Source of the DNA: Bradyrhizobium sp. CB1015
GTDB lineage: Bacteria > Pseudomonadota > Alphaproteobacteria > Rhizobiales > Xanthobacteraceae
NCBI RefSeq assembly: GCF_025200925.1
Contig: NZ_CP104174.1
Location: 4,898,001-4,962,000, forward strand
Length of the DNA: 64,000 bases
Direction of reading: 5' to 3'
Shown: piece after piece, positions 52,749 through 61,232 of the stretch
Layout: each line of letters begins with the position of its first letter
How positions within the stretch are numbered: the first letter of the stretch is position 1
Notes under the pieces: model-generated
The model's database searches: none
The model's input: the letters and a program-made list of their open reading frames with translations, nothing else
Told to the model about the DNA's origin: nothing
Made by a program: the position numbers and the translations under genes

Positions 52749-52940
52749 CTATCGCTCCGCACCATGAGTGCGGAACGATTTAATTGCGTGTCCGACGTCC
52801 CTGACGATCGCCTCAGCTTCGTCTAGGGTCGACCTAGTATCTACATTGCGATCTCGGGGACACGCGCCGGAGTAGTGCTGGACGATCAACCGAAGGGGTG
52901 CCTGCTGCCGCGCAGCGCGTCGTTGAGCAACTTGTAGCAA
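52749..52940 (-). CDS. Possible 63-residue protein
   Basis: The frame reads LRLIVQHYSGACPRDRNVDT, then EAEAIVRDVGHAIKSFRTHG. It has a mild alpha-beta character but no clear start; the first ten residues look random. Kept as a possible small gene. Confidence 0.3.
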   Translation of the reverse strand: MLQVAQRRAARQQAPLRLIVQHYSGACPRDRNVDTRSTLDEAEAIVRDVGHAIKSFRTHGAER

Positions 52941-53271
52941 GGCACCGTAGAAATCTATGCGTAGTGTCAGACACTAAGCCAAAAGCTGTTCAGCTCAAAC
53001 TACTTGTGTGAAGACTGTAGAGGAGTGGATATCCTCTGAGTCTCGATAATTGCGGATTATCGCAAGGTACGTCTCGCGTGCTGCGGCCAGCATAGGCTAC
53101 CGACGACACTCTCAGTTCCTTTAGGTTGTCGACGCCACGTTCGGACGCTACTCAGCTCCGGAAGGCCGGTCCGTGCCCTGAAGCTGGCACAATAATGCTG
53201 GCGCCTCATCTGGCTTGGTTGCCATCGCAGCGCGCTCGTGATTGATCAGAAGAAATCCTCAGGCATTCGCA
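52941..53271. other. Gap before the proteasome-fold gene
   Basis: About 330 bases without a recognised gene. It should contain the promoter of the gene at 53272. A TGGCAC near 53185 does not form a proper sigma-54 site. Confidence 0.4.
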
Positions 53272-54165
53272 ATGACCCTTGTCGTTTCCAGAACGATCGG
53301 CCCGCAACTCATCATCCTGGCTGATACGAGAGTGACTGAACACCATGTAAGACTGCCGCGGGACCGAGGGGTCATCAAGACGACATTGCTGTCACCTCAA
53401 GCCTCGATTTCGTTTTCAAATTCCCCTGAATTGGCAGCGCGAGACATCCGAGCCTTCCGAGATCAGTATCAAAGTGACTTTACATTTCGTGAGGCGGTTG
53501 ATTTCTTCGAGATCTCAAGTCGGAACACGGACAATCAGTACTTTTTGGCGTTTTTGGCGCCTCTTCGCGCAGTGAAAATCGTGGCTGGGAAGGCTGAGAA
53601 GTCGATTGGTCAACAAAGTTGGCTCGGTGATTTCGAGGCGTATCATCGCTTCCGGGAATACCAAACAAACGAAAGATTAGGCCCCGACCTTTGGGAGGCA
53701 ACGACTTGGTCCCATCAACTCATACCGCGGGAGAGGCGTCGATCCTTCTCTAAACTGCTATCCTCATTTGTGCAGACCTTGCGCGACGCGGATATCGACA
53801 GTGCAGGCGACTTCTACTCAGTCATGGCGAGCGTTGGTTCCGAGTTCAGGTATGTCGATCTCGCAAGCTTCTTTTTTGACAGCGATCCTCACGGAAACCC
53901 CATAACGCCAACTTCCGGCGAGAGCTTGGACTACAAATTCAGCGTTGTAACTCCGATGGAAACAGGCACTAATGCGTGCGCGTTCTATTACCCGCATGCT
54001 AATCAAGGTTACCTGTTCTACAGTCCCGAGGCCGCACTGGTCGCGGATCAGTGTGCAATTTATGATGGCTCCGATAACGTGACGTTTTCCGAATTTTGTC
54101 GCGCGAAAACAGGCGTTGAATTCGTAAACTTCGTGGTTGGACATCAACCGTCCCAGTCGAAGTAG
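53272..54165 (+). CDS. Putative Ntn-hydrolase of proteasome fold (N-terminal threonine)
   Basis: 297 residues. After the initiator Met the sequence is TLVVSRTIGPQLIILADTRV. Numbering Thr as 1, Asp is at 17 and Arg at 19, exactly the positions of Asp17 and Arg19 in proteasome beta subunits; a Lys falls at 35, close to the catalytic Lys33. The next strand SPQASISFSNSPELAARDIR also resembles the second strand-helix of that fold. Thr after Met is normally exposed by methionine aminopeptidase, so no propeptide would be needed. The protein is longer than HslV (~175) and typical beta subunits. Its partner genes are unknown; the downstream neighbour is a broken SIR2-like gene. Structure-based confirmation is lacking. 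Confidence 0.6.
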   Translation: MTLVVSRTIGPQLIILADTRVTEHHVRLPRDRGVIKTTLLSPQASISFSNSPELAARDIRAFRDQYQSDFTFREAVDFFEISSRNTDNQYFLAFLAPLRAVKIVAGKAEKSIGQQSWLGDFEAYHRFREYQTNERLGPDLWEATTWSHQLIPRERRRSFSKLLSSFVQTLRDADIDSAGDFYSVMASVGSEFRYVDLASFFFDSDPHGNPITPTSGESLDYKFSVVTPMETGTNACAFYYPHANQGYLFYSPEAALVADQCAIYDGSDNVTFSEFCRAKTGVEFVNFVVGHQPSQSK

Positions 54166-54443
54166 CTACGCCCCTGCTTCTTCCCGAGCCTGTCGCAGGC
54201 GGGTTGCAAACAACGGAGCACAGCCCGCCTACGCTCGTGCGTCTTCGGCCTCCGTGATGGTAAATTACCTGCTATCCGGGTCGGATCGCTGCTCATAGAA
54301 TTGTCCAAGCTCGCGAGTAAAGCTCGCTCTCTGTGATACCTGCGGCCGTCAACTCAACTCTTGACAGACGGCGGACATCGCCGGCTATGGTGACCGCGCA
54401 AATCACCCTGAGCATTCGCAGTTCACAATAGTTCGTTTCATCT

Positions 54444-54813
54444 ATGCAATTTGTAGCCAACGGCCCGGACATTCCCGATTCCCTTCTGCAAGCACACGAA
54501 GAAGGCCGCGTGGTATTCTTCTGCGGCGCGGGCATTTCCTACCCCGCCGGACTCCCGGGTTTTCGCGGTTTGGTCGACGATATCTATCGACTTGCCGGCA
54601 CATCGCGTTTGGACATCGAGCAGGATGCTTACGATCGTGGTCAATTCGACACCACCCTGGATCTCTTGGAACGCCGCATCCCGGGCCAGCGCCTCGCCGT
54701 TCGTAAGGCATTGGCGCAAGCGTTACGGCCAAAGTGGCGTAAACCGGGTGCCACTGACACGCATGACGCACTACTCGAACTCGCCCGTTGCCGCCAGGGT
54801 TCGATTCGCCTCG
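54444..54813 (+). pseudogene. SIR2-like domain gene, C-terminally truncated
   Basis: Encodes about 123 residues of a SIR2-type NAD-binding domain: VVFFCGAGISYPAGLPGFRG has the GAGxS nucleotide-binding motif. The match ends at ARCRQGSIRLVA, where the next conserved part (TTN-D) should begin. At about 54814 the sequence changes abruptly to the antisense of a primase gene. SIR2-like domains of this type occur in several anti-phage systems, but the effector or sensor part is missing, so nothing can be said of the original system. Confidence 0.65.
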
Positions 54814-55731
54814 TAGCGAATACACAAATCTTCGCTGCAACACATGATCGACAACGTAGTCTGGCGGCACGAAGCCGGCGACGAACTCAGAGCTCGACAC
54901 CAGAAACCGCGTCTGGCGGGCAATCGGAGGCGTCGATCCCATGATGCTCCTGAGCTCTTCGACAGTGCCACCCGCATCAATCCAGTCGGAGACATCCCCT
55001 TTCGGGGGAAGATTCGGAAGGCGAACGATCCGGATCTTTCGAGCCACCCCCTCCAAACCTGCTGCTACCTTTTGCGCGTGACGTTCGCCCGCTTCGTCGT
55101 TATCAGGCAAGATGAAGACGTCGCGGCCCTTGAAGTATTGGTTTAGCTCTGCGGCCCAATTTCCCGCGCCACCTGCGTTTGTGGTCGCCGCCACCCCCAT
55201 TGCGCTAAGCGCGTCGGCGTCTTTTTCACCTTCGACAATGAGCACTGGTTCGTGCGTAGCTTCGAGCAGCTCTGGGAGACGGTAAGGAAGCTTTGGACCA
55301 TTCGGAGCTCCCTTCTGCCAGGCAGCGCCATCCCAGTGCTCTTGCCAGAAGCGCTTCGACGCAGTGCGATAGACACGGAGATAGGGCGTCCCGTCCGCCT
55401 GACGGTAAGAATAAGACGTCGAACTCGTGTGAGCGGTAACGCTAGACTGTACCGCAATCGCTTTGTGGGACCGGTTGATCTCTTCCTCCGTCTGCAGCCG
55501 GCGCCTTGGTTCCCACCCGGGAAGCCCCGCCATCTTGCGAACGTGATCTTTGCACTTGAGCGGATCATCGTCAGCAAAGCTGTGCGTCACGAACCCACCA
55601 GGGGCAGTCGGATCGATTTTGACCGATAACGACCGATCGTGCGGGGAATGCCCCGGTCCGGGCGCGAGAACGTTTTCCCCTCTAACCTCACCGCCTAGCG
55701 CATCGGCAAGTTGCTTTGGCGAGACGCTCAT
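54814..55731 (-). pseudogene. TOPRIM primase/AAA-type replication protein, C-terminally truncated
   Basis: From ATG 55731 about 305 residues match phage or integrative-element primase proteins. The start MSVSPKQLADALGGEVRGEN is followed by an active TOPRIM domain with VLIVEGEKDADAL and DVFILPDNDEAGE (catalytic Glu and DxD). The match ends at VVDHVLQRRFVYSL, just before the Walker A motif of the following ATPase domain. The remaining ~125 codons to 54442 are antisense to the SIR2 gene. This gene and the SIR2-like gene were joined tail to tail by a deletion or recombination. Confidence 0.7.
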
Positions 55732-55939
55732 GGCGAGCCCAATGTTAGTCAGAGGAAGGATTCAGTCCGAATTCTTTCGGTTTCCGGCCGGGAGCGGACC
55801 AAGGTCTGAGAACGCCAGCCCCTGAATCGCTTATTGACGCTGGCGGAGTCCGGGTCCTCGAATCCTTGGAGTACGGGCGGAGGAATTTGCGGTGCCCGCA
55901 GATTTCCCGCGGATTCATTGCCTCGCAATATGGGCAGGT

Positions 55940-56317
55940 TCAGCCGACCAGCTGGCAGTGCCCGCTGATGACAGTGCCGTCGCGTTTATGCGCCTTAAGC
56001 GTGCCGTCGACGCGGTTGATGAAACCTTGCCAGACAGCGGTCGGGTCGAACAGATGTTGCCAAATGTTGCCGAGGGTAAGCGCCGTCTCAAAGAACAAGT
56101 GCGTATCCGTGACGTGGACGGCCAAATTGCTTCCGAGTGTCCGAGAGTGCATCGTCCCCTCGTCCAGATTAACGGTAACCTGTTCCCCGCTTATGTAGAC
56201 CGAGTTGCGCTCGCCACCCGTAAGGCCCCGCGCCCAGCATTTCAGATCGATCGTCTCGGCATGTGCAGCCGTTGCAGCTAGCAGCGCTGCGACGATGATG
56301 GTTGCTTTCAGCTTCAC
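55940..56317 (-). CDS. Small secreted protein of unknown function
   Basis: 125 residues from GTG 56317. Signal peptide LKATIIVAALLAATAAHA, then ETIDLKCWARGLTGGERNSV and a C-terminal GTVISGHCQLVG; two Cys could pair. The mature part resembles a small beta-rich exported domain with VTVNLDEGTMHSRTLG. Function unknown. Confidence 0.6.
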   Translation of the reverse strand: MKLKATIIVAALLAATAAHAETIDLKCWARGLTGGERNSVYISGEQVTVNLDEGTMHSRTLGSNLAVHVTDTHLFFETALTLGNIWQHLFDPTAVWQGFINRVDGTLKAHKRDGTVISGHCQLVG

Positions 56318-56433
56318 AGTTATCTCGTCGCTTTGTGACGGCCCTGCCGGGGGGGTCGGACACGGCGGGACATTCGATGACTTTGCCGAAATTTCGGTGT
56401 CGCCTTCGAAGGACATGCAGAGGACTCAGTCGT

Positions 56434-56643
56434 TCAGAGATGAGCACGCGGCAATAGCCATCCCATGATCTTCTGATACGGATCGCGACGACTGCGGACG
56501 AATGCGTTCTCGTTCTGCTGAGCGGCGGTCCTGGCGAATTCAGAAATCCCGTCCATAGACTGCCGTTTATCCTTCGGAAGCTTCGCCCATTGGCGAATGA
56601 TCTTCCGGCGGGCTTCGCGTTGCTTTTCCCTTACGTCAGGCAT
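56434..56643 (-). CDS. 69-residue basic helical protein
   Basis: Starts MPDVREKQREARRKIIRQWA, then LPKDKRQSMDGISEFARTAA and ends YQKIMGWLLPRAHL. AAGGAG lies at an ideal distance from the ATG. Strongly basic N-terminal helix; it might bind nucleic acid. It lies between two accessory genes of unknown role. Confidence 0.65.
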   Translation of the reverse strand: MPDVREKQREARRKIIRQWAKLPKDKRQSMDGISEFARTAAQQNENAFVRSRRDPYQKIMGWLLPRAHL

Positions 56644-56826
56644 CGGGACGCTCCTTGAAGAGGATTATTCCAGTCGACCTAGTATTGTTTGGGCTCCCTA
56701 GAACTTCAACGTCCAATCAAGAACTCTTGGCCCCTCTGATCGTGCAGCGCTATACAGTGGGGCGAGTCTCATATTGGCTTTGCAGGCCCGCCGCCCTAGA
56801 ATTGCGGCGATCGCAGGACGGGCGAA

Positions 56827-57249
56827 ATGCAGTATGTTTGCGACGCGCCGAAGGGCAAGACCTGGTTCCGTATCGAGACGGAAGGTGAAGCGATGCATGA
56901 GTCGCGCCTGATGGGCCACACAGTTGAGAAATATTTCCGCCGCGAGCGGGAGAAGGCAGTCCAGTCCTGGCGTCCCGAGCGGCCCAACGCGATCGAGCGC
57001 GACATCGGCCTCGAGGCCCATGTACAGCGAGAGATGCCGCTTTTCCTCACGCTGCGCGACAGGGAGGGCAATGCACTGACTACAGCGATGCTGCCACCGG
57101 GTGGCAAGGATCGCGGCGGGTTCCGGACCATCATCGTTGCCGCATCCAATGCCGATCCTTACCCGCAGCAGGACGCGGCCATCGCTGCACTGGGAGCGCA
57201 TTTCGGTCTCACACTCGATCGCAACCGCTGCTTCCCCTACGGCCGCTAA
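56827..57249 (+). CDS. Conserved 140-residue protein of unknown function
   Basis: MQYVCDAPKGKTWFRIETEG, then ESRLMGHTVEKYFRREREKA, a hydrophobic strand REMPLFLTLRDREGNALTTA and a C-terminal ALGAHFGLTLDRNRCFPYGR. I recognise the pattern from Bradyrhizobium genomes but know no function. The sequence is intact and codon use is normal. Start ATG 56827. Confidence 0.75.
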   Translation: MQYVCDAPKGKTWFRIETEGEAMHESRLMGHTVEKYFRREREKAVQSWRPERPNAIERDIGLEAHVQREMPLFLTLRDREGNALTTAMLPPGGKDRGGFRTIIVAASNADPYPQQDAAIAALGAHFGLTLDRNRCFPYGR

Positions 57250-57404
57250 GGAGCCTGACAAGTATCGCCGCCTGATTGGAGCGATGTCGGCTCATGGGCC
57301 CGAATGCGAAGTCTAAGCGGGTAGCCAAATAGTCTGCTTATCGGGGGCGACCGGAAACGGCGATGCGCCCGCGAGCAATAGCCTCTGCGCTCACGGCCCG
57401 TTGT

Positions 57405-58151
57405 TCAAGGGCGTCCGACAAGCAATGGCAGCACGTCTGCACCGCCCGCCATGAGGGGATTCGACGGCTCGAAATGTTCTCGCAATTCTCGCTTCCGGAC
57501 GAGTGAGCGCGCATCGAGAAACGCATCCTTCAGGCTGACGGCTTTCCGGAGCGCGACATTGAAAAAAGCGTCCCCAAAATAGGTCCACTTGGCCTTGTCC
57601 TGGCAGCCGAACGACGGATGCTTGTCATCGGCCGCGGTGATGACCAGCACATCGGGAGTCGCCAGGCGCGGAATAAAAACCCCCGAATAACAAGCCGAGA
57701 TGACCACCACCTTGTGTCGCACACCTGTCTTCGCGAGCATGTCGCGGAGACGAGATGGTGTAAGCGTTTCTGTCAGCCGCCCCGCCTTGATTGCAAGGCC
57801 ATCAGGAGAGCCATGCGAGGTGAGAATCAAAAAGAGAACATCTTTCTCGGGATCCAAGCGGTTGGCTGCCGTCTGCAACGACTTGGTCAGAGCTTCGATC
57901 GTTGCGCTTCCGCCTTTCTTGGAATTGTACTCCACGTTGATCGGTCCAGTCTCGAAACGGTCGGCCACGACCTGAGCCGCGCCGGTCGCCTCGGATCTAA
58001 ACACGCTTTGATCCCCATACAGGCCAAAGGACACTACGCCAACCTTCGCAGCGCCCTCAATAGCACGTACCGGAGGAACCAACGGCCAGATGGTCAGAAA
58101 AAAAGCGAAGAGCAGCGCGCCGAGCCGCCTGATCGAGCACCTGGAGGTCAT
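57405..58151 (-). CDS. Secreted C13-type (legumain-like) cysteine peptidase
   Basis: 248 residues. An N-terminal signal (LGALLFAFFLTIWPLVPPVR, cleaved near AIEGA) is followed by a caspase/legumain-like fold. The catalytic His is in LILTSHGSPDGL and the Cys in VVVISACYSGVFIP, the hallmark pair of clan CD family C13. A helical region GSATIEALTKSLQTAANRLD precedes them. It should act in the periplasm. Its gene is divergent from a membrane-bound cyclase, 118 bases apart. The substrate is unknown; Bradyrhizobium has several such proteins. Confidence 0.85.
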   Translation of the reverse strand: MTSRCSIRRLGALLFAFFLTIWPLVPPVRAIEGAAKVGVVSFGLYGDQSVFRSEATGAAQVVADRFETGPINVEYNSKKGGSATIEALTKSLQTAANRLDPEKDVLFLILTSHGSPDGLAIKAGRLTETLTPSRLRDMLAKTGVRHKVVVISACYSGVFIPRLATPDVLVITAADDKHPSFGCQDKAKWTYFGDAFFNVALRKAVSLKDAFLDARSLVRKRELREHFEPSNPLMAGGADVLPLLVGRP

Positions 58152-58269
58152 CGCGAACCTCGTTTCGAGATCGCCGCTTCCGCAAGCGCCATCCGTCTCG
58201 ATGATATGCGCGCAATGAGGTAAACTACTGCCGGATGACGTTGCGGCGCAATAATGAAAGCAACCGGCA

Positions 58270-59511
58270 ATGGCATGGCACCCCAACATTCGGTACGGCA
58301 CCGAAAGATATCCCGAAAAGGTCGCTCGCCGGCTGCGCGGATTCAACATCGCAGTGTGGCTTGCGTCGTTAATTCCAGCGAGCATGGCATTCGTCCGCTT
58401 CGTCGATGGGAAGTGGAAGGTCGGTGTCGCGGATATTCTCGTGGCAACAACGTACGCTTCAATGCCCCAACTTCATCGATATGGACCGATTACAGCACCG
58501 CTCGCGTTTGTGGCCGTCTCATATGCGGTTATTCTCTGGGTCACTTCACTGGTTGGCACGAGCGGAGCAACGCAAATTGGCTATTTCACTGCAACCGCGC
58601 TGAGTATCTTAATCATCGGGACCGAGCGTTATTTTATTAGCATCATACTCGGGATCGTCTCAGTCGCTTTGATCTTGCTTGTAGAAATAAGCTTGCCGCG
58701 CGATACCGGCTTCGTTTCGCCTTCGATGCTCTTTCTCACAAATTTCAGCGCGAGCATCGTTCTCAATTCAGCCCTCCTCTACGGCATTATCTTTTATGCC
58801 GTGTGGCAAATGGAACGAGCCGAAGAGGCTGCGGAACGGGAGCGTAAGCGCTCCGATGCCTTGCTGGCTAACATTCTTCCAGCCAAGGTCGCAGATCGAT
58901 TGAAGGAACGGCCGGGCACGATCATCGCCGACTCTTATGCCGAAGCGTCCATCCTATTTGCCGACATGGCAAGCTTCACGCTCCGTACAGCCGACACAAC
59001 GCCGGAAGACCTTGTGAGCTTCTTGAACCGCGTATTTTCCCAACTCGATGGTCTGGTCGAACAGCACGAGCTGGAAAAGATCAAGACCTCCGGCGACGCC
59101 TACATGGTTGTTGGCGGAGTGCCCGCACGGAGACCTGATCACCTTCACGCGCTCGCCGGGTTAGCACTCGATATGCGCGAGGCTTTGGCAGGTCTCGTTG
59201 ATGGAAAGGGTCGTGCGGTGCCGGTGCGGATTGGTGTTGCCACAGGTCCTGTTGTAGCGGGCGTGGTTGGTACGCGAAAGTTCTTCTACGACGTTTGGGG
59301 CGATGCCGTGAACGTGGCCTCGCGTATGGAGTCAACGGGTATTCCCGGCCAGATTCAAGTTACCGACAAAGCATACGAGGGCCTAAAGGACGACTTCAGC
59401 TTCGAGAGGCGCGGCCCAATCGATATCAAGGGAAAAGGCGAAATGCAGACGTGGTTCTTGATTGGCCGCAAAGCATCGGCTGGCGCCTTCGCTCCGGTGG
59501 TCACGGCTTGA
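58270..59511 (+). CDS. Membrane-bound class III adenylate/guanylate cyclase
   Basis: 413 residues. About six hydrophobic segments (residues ~25-180) anchor the protein; a short coiled linker AERERKRSDALLANILPAKV leads to the cyclase homology domain (~210-395). Metal-binding Asp are in ILFADMASFT and KTSGDAYMVVGG, and the adenine/transition-state residues in DVWGDAVNVASRMES (Asn, Arg). A Lys in KIKTSGD and Asp in YDVWGD suggest ATP as substrate. The enzyme is complete. It is divergent from the C13 peptidase gene, so both may share a control region. Confidence 0.92.
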   Translation: MAWHPNIRYGTERYPEKVARRLRGFNIAVWLASLIPASMAFVRFVDGKWKVGVADILVATTYASMPQLHRYGPITAPLAFVAVSYAVILWVTSLVGTSGATQIGYFTATALSILIIGTERYFISIILGIVSVALILLVEISLPRDTGFVSPSMLFLTNFSASIVLNSALLYGIIFYAVWQMERAEEAAERERKRSDALLANILPAKVADRLKERPGTIIADSYAEASILFADMASFTLRTADTTPEDLVSFLNRVFSQLDGLVEQHELEKIKTSGDAYMVVGGVPARRPDHLHALAGLALDMREALAGLVDGKGRAVPVRIGVATGPVVAGVVGTRKFFYDVWGDAVNVASRMESTGIPGQIQVTDKAYEGLKDDFSFERRGPIDIKGKGEMQTWFLIGRKASAGAFAPVVTA

Positions 59512-59635
59512 CGCTTGTTGCTGCGACACGAGTGACGCAAAAGCAGAGATCGTGGCACCCCCGCTTCTGGCGGATCAGCGAAGTGGCGGCACCCCTCATC
59601 GAGGTCCATCAACGATGCAATCCCCGACACGACGC

Positions 59636-59800
59636 ATCGTCGCGGTTGATGGCCTGGTCGGAGCCCGGCAGATAGGCCGAGATCGATCGCATCGAAATGC
59701 CATCGTACTGGGCGCGGGCCGAGTCGATCACGCCCTTGGTGGGCATGTAGAGGTCGGCGGTGACCATCGTGATGGCCTCGGGCGCGTAGGCCAGCGACTG
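59636..59800 (-). pseudogene. Fragment of a P22-type major capsid protein
   Basis: The minus-strand frame reads QSLAYAPEAITMVTADLYMP, then DSARAQYDGISMRSISAYLP. The combination AxTMxTADLxMP followed by RAQYDGISMR is typical of the C-terminal region of P22 coat-protein-like major capsid proteins. Neither end is intact, and frames shift on the upstream side. It shows that a prophage once lay here. A match by motif only. Confidence 0.5.
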
Positions 59801-59934
59801 ATGCGATAGTCGGCTGGGATGACGACCGCCCCTGCTTCCTTGAGCCGCCTGATGCGGCCGGCTTCGACTCCCGAGCCTCGTCGTTTCGCTGAGTGGAGCC
59901 GAAGCATCCATGGTTAGCCCTGCGGTTAGTGGCG

Positions 59935-59990
59935 CATAGGCGACTGGATTTGCTCAGACTGAGTTCGTCCCATTTTGACCCATTGCAGAC
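59935..59990 (+). repeat. Dispersed repeat, copy C (partial)
   Basis: CTGGATTTGCTCAGACTGAG and the following bases to CCATTTTGACCCATTGCAGA match the second half of copies A and B. Confidence 0.5.
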
Positions 59991-60137
59991 TTAGACAGCG
60001 CCCGCGCGTATGCGCAGCATCAGAAGTTTCTCACTTCACACCAAATTAGTAAGGTGAGTTATTCCTTGGGTGGTCCGACGCCAGCCGCTGATCTACGTTC
60101 ACTTTTGAACTAAAACGACTTGCGGTAGTTTACCGAT

Positions 60138-60220
60138 ATCACCGGCCAAGGCTCTGCCCGTAGGCGCCGGTGGCTGAGAGACCGATTGCGCTCCCGCCTG
60201 CATAACAAGGGGAGCGGCTT
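60138..60220 (+). promoter_or_regulatory. Structured 5' leader, copy 2, with anti-Shine-Dalgarno hairpin
   Basis: Nearly identical to the leader at 41104-41188. Conserved segments include GGCTCTGCCCGTAGGCG and CGATTGCGCTCCCGCCTGC. The stem CGCTCCC (60189-60195) with GGGAGCG (60210-60216) covers the Shine-Dalgarno GGGGAG of the gene at 60221; an upstream stem ACCGG/CCGGT keeps pairing in both copies. The conservation is higher than in the coding sequences that follow, which points to an RNA element rather than a recent duplication. Confidence 0.6.
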
Positions 60221-60394
60221 ATGTCCGAGTTTTCCAAAACGTTAGAACTGCTCGCCCGCCATTCTCGCATAGCAGCACGGGAAGCCGAATTGATCGCCCG
60301 GGCGAGAGAGGCCCTCGAAAACTCCGAAGCACTGCTTCAACAGAGCGCCCCCTCGACGTTTGTTGGGAAAACAACAAAGCCTCCCCACAAATGA
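60221..60394 (+). CDS. 57-residue helical protein under the two-copy leader
   Basis: Starts MSEFSKTLELLARHSRIAAR, then EAELIARAREALENSEALLQ and APSTFVGKTTKPPHK. A long amphipathic helix with a short tail. IARAREA and APSTFVGKTT match IARAQEA and APDTFLGRQT of the IS-interrupted gene at 39461-41103, so the two are paralogues. Six bases separate GGGGAG from the ATG. Function unknown. Confidence 0.65.
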   Translation: MSEFSKTLELLARHSRIAAREAELIARAREALENSEALLQQSAPSTFVGKTTKPPHK

Positions 60395-60550
60395 GAAGAC
60401 GCTCCTGCTCCGAAGCAAAAGCGAGCCAACGAGCTTCGAGCGATGGTGCGCCAGAACATTCTTGAGCAGCGCAAATTTCTTAGAAAGCTGCGGGCGCGGG
60501 CCAGGGGCAATGCTTGTCCTGGCGAGCGCCGAAATCTATCCAGAGATGCC

Positions 60551-60670
60551 TTATTCCTTGAACAGATACTTAATAAGAGCGGCAGCCGCGAGGATCAGCA
60601 CGATCACCAGCAAAAGGCCGATCAAGCCCATGCCCCACATACCGGCGCCGCCCATCATGTCTTGCATCAT
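60551..60670 (-). CDS. 39-residue Met/Gly-rich membrane peptide
   Basis: Encodes MMQDMMGGAGMWGMGLIGLL, then VIVLILAAAALIKYLFKE. The N-terminal Met/Gly/Trp segment resembles metal-associated (copper-related) small membrane proteins; the rest is one hydrophobic helix. The pattern occurs in many bacteria. A GAGAG ribosome site lies slightly far upstream. Function unknown. Confidence 0.6.
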   Translation of the reverse strand: MMQDMMGGAGMWGMGLIGLLLVIVLILAAAALIKYLFKE

Positions 60671-60719
60671 GGCGCGTCACTCTCGCTCATAGAGAGCGTG
60701 ATCCCGAAGCGCAGTCCTC

Positions 60720-60968
60720 TCATTTACCGTGCGGAACGACAGTCTTTGGGCCACCGCGATAAGCGTGGGATTTTTCGGTTCTGACGCCCTGCGCGTAGAT
60801 GTCGCTTCGCGGCGCGTAAACATCAATTCCTTGCGCATAGATATCGCCACCGCTTTGCCGCGTCATTGGGGCAGACGATTTGGGGCCGCCTTGGTACTGC
60901 TGAGCCATGCTGGACACAGTCAAGAATGGCGTGACGAGTGCGACGGCAAGGACGTATTTGATAGTCAT
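60720..60968 (-). CDS. Small secreted protein with short repeats
   Basis: 82 residues. Signal peptide TIKYVLAVALVTPFLTVSSM, then QQYQGGPKSSAPMTRQ and an imperfect repeat GGDIYAQGIDVYAPRSDIYA, closing with YRGGPKTVVPHGK. GGAGG lies just before the ATG, a very strong site. The tandem DIYAQG/DVYAP units suggest a short beta strand repeat. No recognised family. Confidence 0.65.
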   Translation of the reverse strand: MTIKYVLAVALVTPFLTVSSMAQQYQGGPKSSAPMTRQSGGDIYAQGIDVYAPRSDIYAQGVRTEKSHAYRGGPKTVVPHGK

Positions 60969-61232
60969 GATTTTCCTCCGGCACTTACTCCAAAGTGTTG
61001 CTGGCAGGTTACACCCCTGCTGCACTCATCTTCATCAAAGAGCTGTGAGCGTGCCTATTTTTTAGCCTCAGCGAACCGTCTTACCTGCCTGCCCTTGTGA
61101 AAGCGGGGCGCTCTTCAAAAGAAAACTAATTCAGATCACGCCTTTAGGTGACCTTCTAAACGGCATCGGCTGGTGGCACGCGACTTGCGACGCATGGCGC
61201 GGGATTGATCCGCTACTGCCGAGGAAAAGGAC

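Larger units (their letters stand above)
59512..60137. other. Gap holding phage remnant and repeat copy
   Basis: No intact gene. It contains the phage coat-protein fragment (59636-59800), a repeat copy (59935-59990) and AT-rich spacer before the leader at 60138. Confidence 0.45.

Noticed and set aside
53185..53199. TGGCAC-AATAA-TGCT as a sigma-54 promoter for the proteasome-fold gene
   Set aside because: The GG to GC spacing is one base too short and the -12 element is incomplete.
53272..59511. A CBASS-like or other cyclase-based defence cluster
   Set aside because: The cyclase is an ordinary class III membrane enzyme, not a CD-NTase; the peptidase is secreted; and the SIR2-like gene is truncated. 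Nearness alone does not make a system.
60138..60220. Leader as a TPP riboswitch because it contains GGCTGAGA
   Set aside because: The other conserved TPP elements (ACCC and GAACCTGA) are absent, and the downstream genes are not thiamine-related.
60138..60220. Leader as a known ROSE RNA thermometer
   Set aside because: ROSE elements precede small heat-shock genes and use an imperfect UYGCU anti-Shine-Dalgarno helix; here the stem is perfect and GC-rich, and the genes are unrelated. Temperature control is still possible.
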